A DNA stretch of 64,000 bases, taken from NCBI RefSeq assembly GCF_003947455.1, contig NZ_QHJH01000021.1:1-64000 (forward strand), given 5' to 3'. Below the pieces are notes generated by a model. The model was not told the DNA's origin. It saw only the letters and a program-made list of their open reading frames with translations, and did no database searches. Of this stretch, positions 47,216-56,467 are shown in pieces (the first letter of the stretch is position 1; each line of letters starts with the position of its first letter). This DNA is from Streptomyces sp. WAC 04229 (GTDB lineage Bacteria; Actinomycetota; Actinomycetes; Streptomycetales; Streptomycetaceae). The position numbers and the translations under genes are program-made.

Positions 47216-47559
47216 GGCCGCGGCCCCTTCACATATTGTGATCTTGCGCGCGAATCGTGCTGGGACGATAAATCGACTCGGGTCCCGCGGCAACGGGGCA
47301 CGCCGCCCGATTCGCCGGCCCGCCGTGCGCCACGCGGCGAGCATGCATGCGTTGTGCCCAGCTCCCCGCCCGGTAATCCGCCCGGACGGCGTCCGGCCGT
47401 GCCGCCCGGACGCGGCACGCGCGCCGACGGCATTCGGGTCACGCCGGGCCCCACCGGGGCCGCCGCGGTGCCCACCGCTCCGGCCCCCGCGAAAACGGGT
47501 CGGCCGCGGTCCGCGCGGCGCCGTACACTGGGCGGAGCGAAAAGCGTGGATGGGGACGA
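47216..47559. other. Divergent regulatory gap before traR/dksA-like gene and ileS
   Basis: No gene is seen in this 344-bp stretch. The end near 47220-47240 is A/T-rich (cacatattgtgatc) and likely holds the minus-strand promoter. On the plus strand TACACT at 47524-47529 is a good -10 for the ileS leader, about 35 nt before the T-box. The middle is G/C-rich with short palindromes only. Confidence 0.45.
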
Positions 47560-47811
47560 GTAGCGGCGTCAGCAGCCCAGAGCGACCCGGGGACGGTGTG
47601 AGCCCGGGGGCGAGCGCGACGTGAAGATCACCCCGGAGCCGCCGGAAGAAAGCCGTGACCGACGAGCCGCGGCGAGTAGAACCGGCACGCGACCCCAATG
47701 AGGGGGCTGTCCGGCGCACACGACGCACCGGGGAGCCAAGGAGGGTGGTACCGCGGGAGCACGGCTCTCGTCCCTCCGACGGAAGGCAGCACGTCCGCCG
47801 GAGGAAGCTCG
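47560..47811 (+). promoter_or_regulatory. T-box riboswitch (translational) controlling ileS
   Basis: The invariant T-box sequence GGGTGGTACCGCGG is at 47743-47756. Upstream, stem I contains an ATC (Ile) at 47627-47629 as the likely specifier. Downstream, cctccgacgga (47773-47783) can pair with tccgccggagg (47794-47804), one mismatch, hiding the ileS Shine-Dalgarno GGAGG at 47800-47804. So uncharged tRNA-Ile should expose the ribosome site: a translational, actinobacterial-type T-box rather than a terminator-type one. Confidence 0.92.
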
Positions 47812-50800
47812 TTGAATACGCAGCCGCAGTACCGCCAGGTGCCCGCCCAGGTCGACCTGCCCGCGCTCGAACACGCGGTGCTCGACTTCTGGCGCGAGCA
47901 GAAGATCTTCGCCAAGAGCCTGGAGCAGTCCGAGGGCCGCCCCGAGTGGGTGTTCTACGAGGGCCCGCCCACCGCCAACGGCATGCCCGGCGCCCACCAC
48001 ATCGAGGCACGCGTCTTCAAGGACGTCTTCCCCCGGTTCCGCACCATGCGCGGCTACCACGTGGGCCGCAAGGCCGGCTGGGACTGCCACGGCCTCCCGG
48101 TGGAGCTGGCGGTGGAGAAGGAGCTGGGCTTCTCCGGCAAGCAGGACATCGAGGCGTACGGCATCGCCGAGTTCAACGCCAAGTGCCGCGAATCGGTGAC
48201 CCGCCACACCGACGCCTTCGAGGAGCTCACGACCCGCATGGGTTACTGGGCCGACCTCCAGGACCCGTACCGCACGATGGATCCCGAGTACATCGAGTCC
48301 GTCTGGTGGTCGCTGAAGGAGATCTTCAACAAGGGCCTGCTGGTCCAGGACCACCGCGTCGCCCCCTGGTGCCCCCGCTGCGGCACCGGCCTGTCCGACC
48401 ACGAGCTGGCGCAGGGCTACGAGACGGTCGTCGACCCGTCCGTCTACGTCCGCTTCCCGCTCACCTCCGGCCCGCTGGCCGGCGAGGCCGCCCTCCTGGT
48501 GTGGACGACCACACCCTGGACGCTGGTCTCGAACACCGCCGTGGCCGCGCACCCGGACGTCACCTACGTCGTCGCCACGAACGGCGAGGAGCGGGTCGTC
48601 GTCGCCGAGCCCCTGGTCGCCAAGGCGCTCGGCGAGGGCTGGGAGACCACCGGGCAGTCCTTCACCGGCGCCCAGATGGAGCGCTGGACGTACCAGCGCC
48701 CCTTCGAGCTGGTCGAGTTCCCCGAGCCGGCGCACTACGTCGTCAACGCCGACTACGTCACCACCGAGGACGGCACCGGTCTCGTCCACCAGTCCCCCGC
48801 CTTCGGTGAGGACGACCTCAAGGTCTGCCGCGCCTACGGCCTGCCGGTGGTCAATCCGGTCCGCCCCGACGGCACCTTCGAGGAGGACGTCCCGCTGGTC
48901 GGCGGCGTCTTCTTCAAGAAGGCCGACGAGAAGCTGACCGAGGACCTGGACAGCCGGGGCCTGCTCTTCCGCCACATCCCGTACGAGCACAGCTACCCGC
49001 ACTGCTGGCGCTGCCACACCGCGCTGCTGTACTACGCGCAGCCCTCCTGGTACATCCGCACCACGGAGATCAAGGACCGCCTCCTGGAGGAGAACGAGCG
49101 GACCAACTGGTTCCCGGACTCCGTCAAGCACGGCCGCTACGGCGACTGGCTGAACAACAACATCGACTGGGCGCTCTCCCGCAACCGCTACTGGGGCACC
49201 CCGCTGCCCGTCTGGCGCTGCGAGGACGACCACCTCACCTGCGTGGGCTCGCGCGCCGAGCTGACCGAGCTGACCGGTGCCGACCAGTCCGGCCTCGACC
49301 CGCACCGCCCGTACATCGACGACGTCACCTTCGCGTGCCCGCAGGGCGGGTGCGGGAAGACGGCCACCCGCGTGCCCGAGGTCATCGACGCCTGGTACGA
49401 CTCGGGTTCCATGCCGTTCGCGCAGTGGGGCTACCCGTACAAGAACAAGGAACTGTTCGAGTCCCGCTACCCGGCGCAGTTCATCAGCGAGGCCATCGAC
49501 CAGACCCGCGGCTGGTTCTACACGCTGATGGCGGTCGGCACCCTGGTCTTCGACAAGTCCTCCTACGAGAACGTCGTCTGCCTCGGCCATATCCTCGCCG
49601 AGGACGGCCGCAAGATGTCCAAGCACCTGGGCAACATCCTCCAGCCGATCCCGCTGATGGACCAGCACGGCGCCGACGCGGTCCGCTGGTTCATGGCGGC
49701 CGGCGGCTCCCCCTGGGCGGCCCGCCGGGTCGGCCACGGCACGATCCAGGAGGTCGTCCGCAAGACGCTCCTCACCTACTGGAACACGGTCGCCTTCCAG
49801 GCCCTGTACGCCCGCACCTCGGGCTGGGCGCCGAGCGAGGCCGACCCGGCCCCGGCGGACCGCCCGGTCCTGGACCGCTGGCTCCTCTCCGAGCTGCACG
49901 CGCTGACCGACCAGGTCACCCAGGCGCTGGACGCGTACGACACCCAGCGCGCCGGCAAGCTGCTGTCCGCGTTCGTCGACGACCTGTCCAACTGGTACGT
50001 CCGCCGCTCCCGCCGCCGCTTCTGGCAGGGCGACAAGGCCGCGCTGCGCACGCTGCACGAGGTCGTCGAGACGGTGACCAGGCTGATGGCGCCGCTGACC
50101 CCCTTCATCACCGAACGGGTCTGGCAGGACCTGGTCGTGTCCGTCGACCCGGGCGCCCCGGAGTCGGTCCACCTGTCCTCCTGGCCGGAGGCAGACCTCT
50201 CGGCGATCGACCCCGAGCTGTCCAGGCAGATGGTCCTGGTCCGCCGCCTGGTCGAGCTGGGCCGCGCCACCCGCGCGGAGTCGGGCGTCAAGACCCGGCA
50301 GCCGCTCAGCCGTGCGCTGATCGCGGGCGCGGGCTTCGACACGCTCTCCCCCGAGCTGCACACCCAGATCACGGAGGAGCTGAACGTCGAGTCGCTCGCA
50401 TCGCTGAGCGAGGTCGGCGGCTCCCTGGTCGACACGACCGCCAAGGCCAACTTCCGGGCGCTGGGCAAGCGGTTCGGCAAGCGGGTCCAGGACGTGGCGA
50501 AGGCCGTCGCGGCGGCGGACGCGGCCGCCCTCTCCCTCGCCCTGCGCGAGGGCACGGCCTCGGTCGAGGTCGACGGCGAGACCGTCACCCTCGCCCCCGA
50601 CGAGGTGATCATCACCGAGACGCCCCGCGAGGGCTGGTCGGTCGCCTCCGACGCGGGTGCGACGGTGGCGCTCGACCTGGAGCTCACGGAGGAGCTGCGC
50701 CGCGCGGGCCTCGCCCGGGACGCCATCCGCCTGATCCAGGAGGCCCGCAAGAACAGCGGCCTCGACGTCGCCGACCGGATCGCCCTGCGCTGGACGGCCA

Positions 50801-50958
50801 CCGACCCGGCGACGATCGCCGCGCTTACCGGCCACTCGGGGCTGATCGCCGACGAGGTCCTCGCCACGGACTTCGCCCAGGGCGAGGCGGACGACACGTA
50901 CGGGACGCCGTTCACGGACGAGGGCCTGTCCCTGACGTTCCGCCTGCGCAAGCAGTAG
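47812..50958 (+). CDS. ileS: Isoleucyl-tRNA synthetase
   Basis: 1048 aa, the long eukaryote-like IleRS2 type. TTG start at 47812 with GGAGG 7 nt upstream. The HIGH motif region reads PPTANGMPGAHHIEARVF, that is G60-A-H-H63 in place of HxGH. KMSKS is present as K601-M-S-K-H605. An editing (CP1) domain lies between, and an anticodon-binding domain plus C-terminal extension follow. IleRS2 enzymes are naturally less sensitive to mupirocin, and the G-x-H-H form has been linked to very high resistance. Twin terminators follow. Confidence 0.96.
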   Translation: MNTQPQYRQVPAQVDLPALEHAVLDFWREQKIFAKSLEQSEGRPEWVFYEGPPTANGMPGAHHIEARVFKDVFPRFRTMRGYHVGRKAGWDCHGLPVELAVEKELGFSGKQDIEAYGIAEFNAKCRESVTRHTDAFEELTTRMGYWADLQDPYRTMDPEYIESVWWSLKEIFNKGLLVQDHRVAPWCPRCGTGLSDHELAQGYETVVDPSVYVRFPLTSGPLAGEAALLVWTTTPWTLVSNTAVAAHPDVTYVVATNGEERVVVAEPLVAKALGEGWETTGQSFTGAQMERWTYQRPFELVEFPEPAHYVVNADYVTTEDGTGLVHQSPAFGEDDLKVCRAYGLPVVNPVRPDGTFEEDVPLVGGVFFKKADEKLTEDLDSRGLLFRHIPYEHSYPHCWRCHTALLYYAQPSWYIRTTEIKDRLLEENERTNWFPDSVKHGRYGDWLNNNIDWALSRNRYWGTPLPVWRCEDDHLTCVGSRAELTELTGADQSGLDPHRPYIDDVTFACPQGGCGKTATRVPEVIDAWYDSGSMPFAQWGYPYKNKELFESRYPAQFISEAIDQTRGWFYTLMAVGTLVFDKSSYENVVCLGHILAEDGRKMSKHLGNILQPIPLMDQHGADAVRWFMAAGGSPWAARRVGHGTIQEVVRKTLLTYWNTVAFQALYARTSGWAPSEADPAPADRPVLDRWLLSELHALTDQVTQALDAYDTQRAGKLLSAFVDDLSNWYVRRSRRRFWQGDKAALRTLHEVVETVTRLMAPLTPFITERVWQDLVVSVDPGAPESVHLSSWPEADLSAIDPELSRQMVLVRRLVELGRATRAESGVKTRQPLSRALIAGAGFDTLSPELHTQITEELNVESLASLSEVGGSLVDTTAKANFRALGKRFGKRVQDVAKAVAAADAAALSLALREGTASVEVDGETVTLAPDEVIITETPREGWSVASDAGATVALDLELTEELRRAGLARDAIRLIQEARKNSGLDVADRIALRWTATDPATIAALTGHSGLIADEVLATDFAQGEADDTYGTPFTDEGLSLTFRLRKQ

Positions 50959-50966
50959 CAAGGAGA

Positions 50967-51012
50967 ACGACGAGGGCCCGCCTCCCCTGCCGGGGAGGCG
51001 GGCCCTCGTCGT
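50967..51012. terminator. Strong bidirectional terminator 1 after ileS
   Basis: A perfect 21-bp stem (50967-50987 with 50992-51012) with a 4-nt loop, starting 9 nt beyond the ileS stop. Confidence 0.9.
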
Positions 51013-51038
51013 CGTACCGCTGGACGGCATCAGGCGAA

Positions 51039-51075
51039 AGGGCGGGCCCCGGGTCAGAAACCCGGGGCCCGCCCT
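51039..51075. terminator. Strong bidirectional terminator 2 before divIVA 3' end
   Basis: A perfect 16-bp stem (51039-51054 with 51060-51075) with a 5-nt loop. It lies between the convergent ileS and divIVA genes and is oriented to stop transcription from either side. Confidence 0.85.
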
Positions 51076-51127
51076 GAACGCTGCCGACTGCTACGCCGTA
51101 CTACCTACCGGACGTCGGTGCGCCGGC

Positions 51128-52333
51128 TCAGTTGTCGTCCTCGTCGATCAGGAACCCGCGCATCGGCGAGGGCGCCTGACCCATCGGCGACGGGCCCTGC
51201 GGCCGCACCGGCGCCATCGGCTGGGTCATCGCCGGCGACATCTGCTGCTGGCCGCCGCCGTAGGACGGACCGGACTGGCCCGGCCCACCGCCCATCGACT
51301 GGTTGCCGCCGTAGGACGGCGCACTCGCGCCGGCCGGTGCCATCGAGGGCGCCGGGGACGGCGGCAGAGAGGCCGTCGCGGGCGTACGCGGCGGGGCGAG
51401 CGAGTCGTCCGCCTGGGTCTCCAGCTGACGCAGCTGCGACTCCAGGTACGACTTCAGTCGCGTCCGGTACTCGCGCTCGAAGCCGCGCAGGTCCTCGACC
51501 TTGCGCTCCAGCGTGGCGCGTGCGGACTCCAGGGAGCCCATCGCGACACGGTGCTTCTCCTGCGCGTCCCGCTCCAGGGCGTCGGCCTTGGCACGAGCGT
51601 CCCGCTCCAGGCCCTCGGCACGCGAACGCGCCTCGCCGACGATCTTGTTGGCCTCGGAACGGGCCTCGGCGATCGCCTGGTCGGCGGTCTGCTGGGCCAG
51701 CGACAGCACCCGGGCGGCGCTGTCGCCACCGGGGCCACCCTGGCCGGGCATGCCGGGGCCACCGGGGCCCTGCGGGCCGCCCATGGGGCCGCCCATCGGA
51801 CCGGGACCCATCTGGCCCTGCATCGGACCCGGGCCCTGGCCCATCGGCCCGGGACCCTGACCCATCGGGCCGGGGCCCTGCGGGCCACCCTGTCCGCCGG
51901 GGCCGGCGGGCAGCTGCGGGGCACCGCTCGGCAGCTGGGGCGGGCCACCCATGGGGCCACCCATCTGCTGCTGCGGCGGGCCCGATATGCCGGCGGGCAC
52001 CGGAGCGCCGGGACCTCGCATGCCCTGCTGGGGCATACCGCCCTGCTGCGGCATCCCACCCTGCTGGGGCATGCCGCCCTGCTGCGGTGGGTGCTGCCCG
52101 TGCTGCTGGTCCTGCGGGGGTTCCGGAGGCTTGCGCATGTTCTGCTGGTTCTGCGCGGCCGCACGCGTCGCCGCGGCCAGCTTGGCGCGCAGGTCCTCGT
52201 TCTCGCGCAGCAGGCGGGTCAGTTCGGCTTCGACCTCATCGAGGAAGGCATCGACCTCGTCCTCGTCATAGCCTTCTCGGAGGCGGACGGTCGTGAACTG
52301 CTTGTTCCGCACGTCCTCGGGGGTCAACGGCAT
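51128..52333 (-). CDS. divIVA: DivIVA polar growth protein
   Basis: 401 aa. The N-terminal DivIVA membrane-binding domain is [36 protein letters not shown], split here by two segments, followed by a first coiled coil. A 140-residue linker of Gly, Pro, Gln and Met contains tandem GGMPQQ and GPGPMGQ repeats. A second coiled coil (about 220-310) and a disordered C-terminal tail ending FLIDEDDN follow. In Streptomyces DivIVA directs tip growth and branching and is essential. The ATG follows GAGGTGAAG. Confidence 0.96.
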   Translation of the reverse strand: MPLTPEDVRNKQFTTVRLREGYDEDEVDAFLDEVEAELTRLLRENEDLRAKLAAATRAAAQNQQNMRKPPEPPQDQQHGQHPPQQGGMPQQGGMPQQGGMPQQGMRGPGAPVPAGISGPPQQQMGGPMGGPPQLPSGAPQLPAGPGGQGGPQGPGPMGQGPGPMGQGPGPMQGQMGPGPMGGPMGGPQGPGGPGMPGQGGPGGDSAARVLSLAQQTADQAIAEARSEANKIVGEARSRAEGLERDARAKADALERDAQEKHRVAMGSLESARATLERKVEDLRGFEREYRTRLKSYLESQLRQLETQADDSLAPPRTPATASLPPSPAPSMAPAGASAPSYGGNQSMGGGPGQSGPSYGGGQQQMSPAMTQPMAPVRPQGPSPMGQAPSPMRGFLIDEDDN

Positions 52334-52388
52334 CTCTTCACCTCAACGTTGTCGTCGGCATTCGGCAAGCCCGTATCTCTCTCATCGT

Positions 52389-52673
52389 TCACAGCCGGCT
52401 CACGATGTGGATCAGGATGTAGACGATGATCATCAGTACGAAGAAGGACAGGTCGAGCGCCACGCCCCCGAGACGCAGCGGCGGGATGAACCGCCGCAGA
52501 AGCTTCAACGGTGGATCGGTGACAGTGTAGGTGGCCTCCAGAACGACCACCATCGCCTTGCCGGGTTGCCACGAGCGGGCGAACTGGAAGACGTAGTCCA
52601 TGACCAACCGGAAGATGAGCACGATGAGGAAGCACATCAGCGCGATGTAGACGACATCCAGGACCACGCTCAT
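52389..52673 (-). CDS. YggT family membrane protein
   Basis: 94 aa with two transmembrane segments flanking a loop with DPPLKLLRRFIPPLRLGG, the YggT signature. It lies between sepF and divIVA in actinobacteria and cyanobacteria/Firmicutes alike. Function is uncertain; a link to division or osmotic stress has been proposed for homologues. Confidence 0.92.
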   Translation of the reverse strand: MSVVLDVVYIALMCFLIVLIFRLVMDYVFQFARSWQPGKAMVVVLEATYTVTDPPLKLLRRFIPPLRLGGVALDLSFFVLMIIVYILIHIVSRL

Positions 52674-52754
52674 GACTGGTGCTTCCCTCTCCCCTGAACC
52701 ATCTCTCGGAACCGTCCTCGGATCCGTGCTCTTGCTCTGTACCGGTGGTGCGTC

Positions 52755-53396
52755 TCAGCTCTGGTTGAAGAACCCGCCCTCTGCGATGCGGGCCTTGTCC
52801 TCCGCCGTGACATCGACGTTAGCAGGAGACAGCAGGAACACCTTCTGCGTCACCCGCTCGATACTGCCGTGAAGACCAAACACCAAACCAGCCGCAAAGT
52901 CGACAAGTCGCTTCGCATCTGTGTCATCCATCTCAGTGAGATTCATGATCACCGGAGTGCCCTCACGGAAGTGTTCCCCGATGGTACGGGCCTCGTTGTA
53001 CGTCCGGGGGTGAAGCGTGGTGATGCGGTAGGGCTCTCGTTCGGACACGACCTTGGGCATGATGACCGGTGCGCTCTTTTCCAGGCTTGCGCGTTCTTGT
53101 GTGATGGACGCCACGGGCGCGATCCGCGCCGGGCGCCCGGATTCCGCCGCGAGCGAAGTGGCACGGGGCATCGGCTCGCGCTGCGCGGGCGGTTGCACGA
53201 CTCGTACCTCTTCGTCCCTTTGGGGCTGATGTGAACCGTGCGACTGATGTGCCGGTTCGTGTCGCCGGTGGTCCCGCTCGGGCTCCGGGTCCAGTTCCGG
53301 TTCGAAGTCGTCGTCGGGGTCGAACCCCCGGCCGTCGTAACCATCGTCCTCCACGAGGCCGAGGTAGACCGCCATCTTGCGCATCGCGCCGGCCAT
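52755..53396 (-). CDS. sepF: SepF cell division protein
   Basis: 213 aa. It has an N-terminal amphipathic membrane-targeting helix ([20 protein letters not shown]), an acidic, His-rich disordered linker, and a C-terminal SepF fold: [24 protein letters not shown] and [27 protein letters not shown]. It tethers FtsZ filaments to the membrane. ATG 53396 has GGAGG 9 nt upstream. Confidence 0.95.
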   Translation of the reverse strand: MAGAMRKMAVYLGLVEDDGYDGRGFDPDDDFEPELDPEPERDHRRHEPAHQSHGSHQPQRDEEVRVVQPPAQREPMPRATSLAAESGRPARIAPVASITQERASLEKSAPVIMPKVVSEREPYRITTLHPRTYNEARTIGEHFREGTPVIMNLTEMDDTDAKRLVDFAAGLVFGLHGSIERVTQKVFLLSPANVDVTAEDKARIAEGGFFNQS

Positions 53397-53525
53397 GCTC
53401 TGAGTCCTCCGCTCTGTGGTGGATCGGCTGACGACTGCCAAGTGCCTGCGATCCACGAGGTCGTTGCGTCCGCCTTTCGGCGGTAATGACCATATTTTCT
53501 GCTGTGGTCCGACTTCTTGGCGACG

Positions 53526-54245
53526 TTACCCGAGCCTGGGGCGGACTCCGAGTACCGCAGTGCCGACGCGTACATGTGTCGCTCCGGCGGCCACGGCCTG
53601 TTCGAGGTCCGCACTCATGCCTGCGGAGACCATGTTCGCAGTCGGATGGGCTCGGCGCACGCAGGTCGACAAATCCATGAGGCGCTCGAACGCCGCCTGT
53701 TGGCGGCCCGCGTACTCGCCGGTGAGCGGGGCCACCGTCATCAGCCCGTCGAGCCGCAGCCCCTCGGCCCCCGCGACGAGGTCGGCCAACTCCTCGACCC
53801 CGGCGGGCGAGACGCCGCCGCGCTCACCGCGCTCGCTCTCCCCCGCGTCGAGCGCCACCTGGAGGAGGCAGCCCACCTCGCGGCCGGCCCGCACGGCCTC
53901 CTTCGACAGGGCCGTGACGAGCCGGGCCCGGTCGATGGACTGCACCACATCCGCGTACCCGACCACGGAACGCACCTTGTTGGTCTGCAACTGGCCGACG
54001 AAATGCCAGGAAAGCGGCAGATCCGCACAGGAGGCGGCCTTCGGTGCCGCGTCCTGGTCGCGGTTCTCGGCGACGTGCCGCACACCGAGTCCGGAGAGAA
54101 TGCGCACATCGTCCGCCGGATAGGTCTTGGTGACCACGATGAGGGTGACCTCGTCGCGTGGGCGGCCGGCGGCCGCACAGGCGGCGCCGATACGCTCCTC
54201 CACTTTCGCCAGATTGGCGGCGATTTCGTGCTTACGGTCCGTCAT
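53526..54245 (-). CDS. yggS: YggS/PLPBP family PLP-binding protein
   Basis: 239 aa PLP homeostasis protein. The cofactor lysine is in LIVVTKTYPADDV; WHFVGQLQTNK and MSADLEQAVAAGATHVRVGTAVLG are typical. The protein has no known reaction but balances free PLP and amino-acid pools. It follows pgeF by 6 nt. Confidence 0.93.
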   Translation of the reverse strand: MTDRKHEIAANLAKVEERIGAACAAAGRPRDEVTLIVVTKTYPADDVRILSGLGVRHVAENRDQDAAPKAASCADLPLSWHFVGQLQTNKVRSVVGYADVVQSIDRARLVTALSKEAVRAGREVGCLLQVALDAGESERGERGGVSPAGVEELADLVAGAEGLRLDGLMTVAPLTGEYAGRQQAAFERLMDLSTCVRRAHPTANMVSAGMSADLEQAVAAGATHVRVGTAVLGVRPRLG

Positions 54246-54251
54246 GCCCCA

Positions 54252-54980
54252 TCAGTCCAGCCAGACATAGCTCGCGAGCCGCCCGGTGGTGCGGTCGCGT
54301 CGGTACGAGAAGTGGTCCCGCGACTCCCGGGTGCACACCGGCGACCCCACCAGGTCGCGCACCCCCAGCCGTTCGAGCTGCGCGTGCACGCCCGCGGCCA
54401 CGTCGACCGCCGGGGTGCCCCAGCTCGTCTCGGCGTGCGCGGCCGGCTCGGCGGCGGCCACCTCGGCCCGCATCTCCTCGGGCACCTCGTAGCACCGGCC
54501 GCACACGGCGGGTCCGGTACGGGCGACGATCCGGGCGGGGTCCGCGCCGAGTCCGGCCATCGCCCTTACGGCCGCGGGGACGACCCCGGCGACCAGGCCG
54601 GGGCGGCCCGCGTGGGCCGCGGCGGCCACACCGGCGACCGAATCGGCGAGCAGGACGGGCACGCAGTCGGCGGTGAGGACGGCGAGGGCGAGACCGCGTT
54701 CGGCGGTGACGACCGCGTCGACCCGCGGGACCGGGCCCTGACCCCAGGGACCGTCGACGACGGCGACGTCGGCGCCGTGCACCTGGTTCATCCAGACCAC
54801 CCGGTCCGGGTCCACGCCCAGCGACTTGGCGGCCAGCTCCCGGTTGGCCGTGACGGCGCCGGGGTCGTCGCCCACCGCGCCGCCGAGATTGAGCTCCTCG
54901 TACGGAACGGCGCTCACTCCGCCCCACCGGTCGGTGAAGCCGAAGTGCGCGCCGTTCACGGTGGAGCGCTGTCCTATCAC
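54252..54980 (-). CDS. pgeF: Laccase-domain protein (PgeF/YlmD-like)
   Basis: 242 aa. The metal-site residues are His in MNQVHG, Cys in LTADCVP and His in AAAHAGRPG, matching the YfiH/DUF152 family, of which PgeF hydrolyses UDP-MurNAc-L-Ser errors in peptidoglycan precursors. Overlap with the ftsZ stop is GTGA, so the two are translationally coupled. Older annotations call it polyphenol oxidase. Confidence 0.9.
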   Translation of the reverse strand: MIGQRSTVNGAHFGFTDRWGGVSAVPYEELNLGGAVGDDPGAVTANRELAAKSLGVDPDRVVWMNQVHGADVAVVDGPWGQGPVPRVDAVVTAERGLALAVLTADCVPVLLADSVAGVAAAAHAGRPGLVAGVVPAAVRAMAGLGADPARIVARTGPAVCGRCYEVPEEMRAEVAAAEPAAHAETSWGTPAVDVAAGVHAQLERLGVRDLVGSPVCTRESRDHFSYRRDRTTGRLASYVWLD

Positions 54981-56179
54981 TTCAGGAAGTCCGGTACGTC
55001 CAGTTCCTCGGCCGCGCTGTCCGAGTAGGTCCGCGACGGCGGGACCGGCGGCGGGGAGACCTGCGGCAGGTCGGCGACCGGCTCGGGCGCGGGCGCCTGC
55101 TCCGGCTCCTCCTTCGGCTTGACGCTGCCGAGCGAACCGAAGGACGGACGGCTGTCGGTCTGCCGTGCCGGGGTGGGCTCCTCGCGCTTGGCCGAGGAGG
55201 AGCCGAGGACGTTGTCCCGCTTGGACGGCGGCTGGCCCCCGTCGAAGCCGGCCGCGATCACGGTGACCCGCACCTCGTCGCCGAGCGCGTCGTCGATGAC
55301 CGCGCCGAAGATGATGTTGGCCTCGGGGTGGGCGGCCTCGCTGACCAGCTGGGCGGCCTCGTTGATCTCGAACAGGCCGAGGTCGGAACCGCCGGAGATG
55401 GAGAGCAGGACGCCGCGGGCGCCGTCGATGGACGCCTCCAGGAGCGGCGAGGAGATCGCCATCTCGGCGGCGGCCACCGCGCGGTCGTCGCCGCGGGCCG
55501 AGCCGATGCCCATGAGGGCGGAGCCGGCCTCGGACATGACCGACTTGACGTCGGCGAAGTCGAGGTTGATCAGGCCGGGCGTGGTGATCAGGTCGGTGAT
55601 GCCCTGCACACCGGAGAGCAGCACCTGGTCGGCGGACTTGAACGCGTCGAGCACGCTGACCTGGCGGTCCGAGATGGACAGCAGCCGGTCGTTGGGGATG
55701 ACGATGAGGGTGTCGACCTCTTCGCGGAGTTCGGCGATGCCGTCCTCGGCCTGGTTGGCCCGGCGCCGTCCCTCGAAGGTGAAGGGGCGGGTGACCACGC
55801 CGATGGTGAGGGCGCCCAGCGAGCGGGCGATGTTGGCCACGACGGGCGCGCCGCCGGTGCCGGTGCCGCCGCCTTCTCCGGCTGTCACGAAGACCATGTC
55901 GGCCCCCTTGAGGACCTCCTCGATCTCCTCGCGGTGGTCCTCGGCGGCCTTGCGGCCGACGGCCGGGTTGGCTCCGGCACCGAGTCCGCGGGTGAGTTCG
56001 CGGCCGACGTCGAGCTTGACGTCGGCGTCGCTCATCAACAGCGCCTGCGCGTCGGTGTTGATGGCGATGAACTCGACGCCCTTGAGACCGACCTCGATCA
56101 TCCGGTTGATGGCATTGACACCACCGCCGCCGACACCGATGACTTTGATGACTGCGAGGTAGTTCTGCGGTGCTGCCAC
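54977..56179 (-). CDS. ftsZ: Cell division GTPase FtsZ
   Basis: 400 aa. The tubulin-signature GTP loop GGGTGTG is at 103-109; [20 protein letters not shown] precedes it and [11 protein letters not shown] contains the T7-region acids. After the globular domain (to about 317) there is a disordered linker and the C-terminal protein-binding peptide DVPDFLK, the site bound by SepF. GTG start. In Streptomyces it is needed for sporulation septa but dispensable for growth. Confidence 0.98.
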   Translation of the reverse strand: MAAPQNYLAVIKVIGVGGGGVNAINRMIEVGLKGVEFIAINTDAQALLMSDADVKLDVGRELTRGLGAGANPAVGRKAAEDHREEIEEVLKGADMVFVTAGEGGGTGTGGAPVVANIARSLGALTIGVVTRPFTFEGRRRANQAEDGIAELREEVDTLIVIPNDRLLSISDRQVSVLDAFKSADQVLLSGVQGITDLITTPGLINLDFADVKSVMSEAGSALMGIGSARGDDRAVAAAEMAISSPLLEASIDGARGVLLSISGGSDLGLFEINEAAQLVSEAAHPEANIIFGAVIDDALGDEVRVTVIAAGFDGGQPPSKRDNVLGSSSAKREEPTPARQTDSRPSFGSLGSVKPKEEPEQAPAPEPVADLPQVSPPPVPPSRTYSDSAAEELDVPDFLK

Positions 56180-56467
56180 GTCGAAGGCCTCTCGCCTCGA
56201 GTTACGTGTCGCCCGGCCACCGAAGCACTGATGCCCCCGCGACCCGACGACTGATGCCGATTGGGACGGTCCGTAGTGCCGACCCGAACCCTAACGCTGA
56301 AGTTTAGGGTTACCAGTGTGTCTGTTCCTTGGAGTCTTCTGAACAGGACACTAAGTCGACAAGTGGCGCACGTTCAACGAACACGCCGAACCTCCCGTTT
56401 TTCTTTTCACCCTATGTGATCAGCCGTAGCGCTGCCCAGCCAGGGTGCTGGCCTGCACGGATACCCG
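56180..56467 (-). promoter_or_regulatory. ftsZ upstream promoter region
   Basis: The 288-bp gap between ftsQ and ftsZ is far A/T-richer than its surroundings, as in other streptomycetes, where several ftsZ promoters (one sporulation-specific) lie here. It holds a perfect inverted repeat aaccctaa / ttagggtt (56287-56294, 56304-56311) and GACAC (56347-56351) with its reverse GTGTC at 56318-56322, the core of WhiA-binding sites. Individual -10/-35 elements cannot be assigned with confidence. Confidence 0.6.

Noticed and set aside
47569..51030. A 1153-residue open frame on the minus strand opposite ileS
   Set aside because: It is the mirror of a high-GC gene: no domain is recognisable, its composition is the antisense of ileS codons, and the plus-strand frame carries every IleRS motif.
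51500..52110. Direct repeats resembling a CRISPR array
   Set aside because: They are in-frame coding repeats of the DivIVA linker, with no constant spacers and no cas genes.
56287..56311. Telomere-type TTAGGG repeat
   Set aside because: Only one 8-bp inverted repeat is present in an intergenic promoter. Streptomyces telomeres are long palindromic GC-rich ends, and the flanking genes are core dcw genes.
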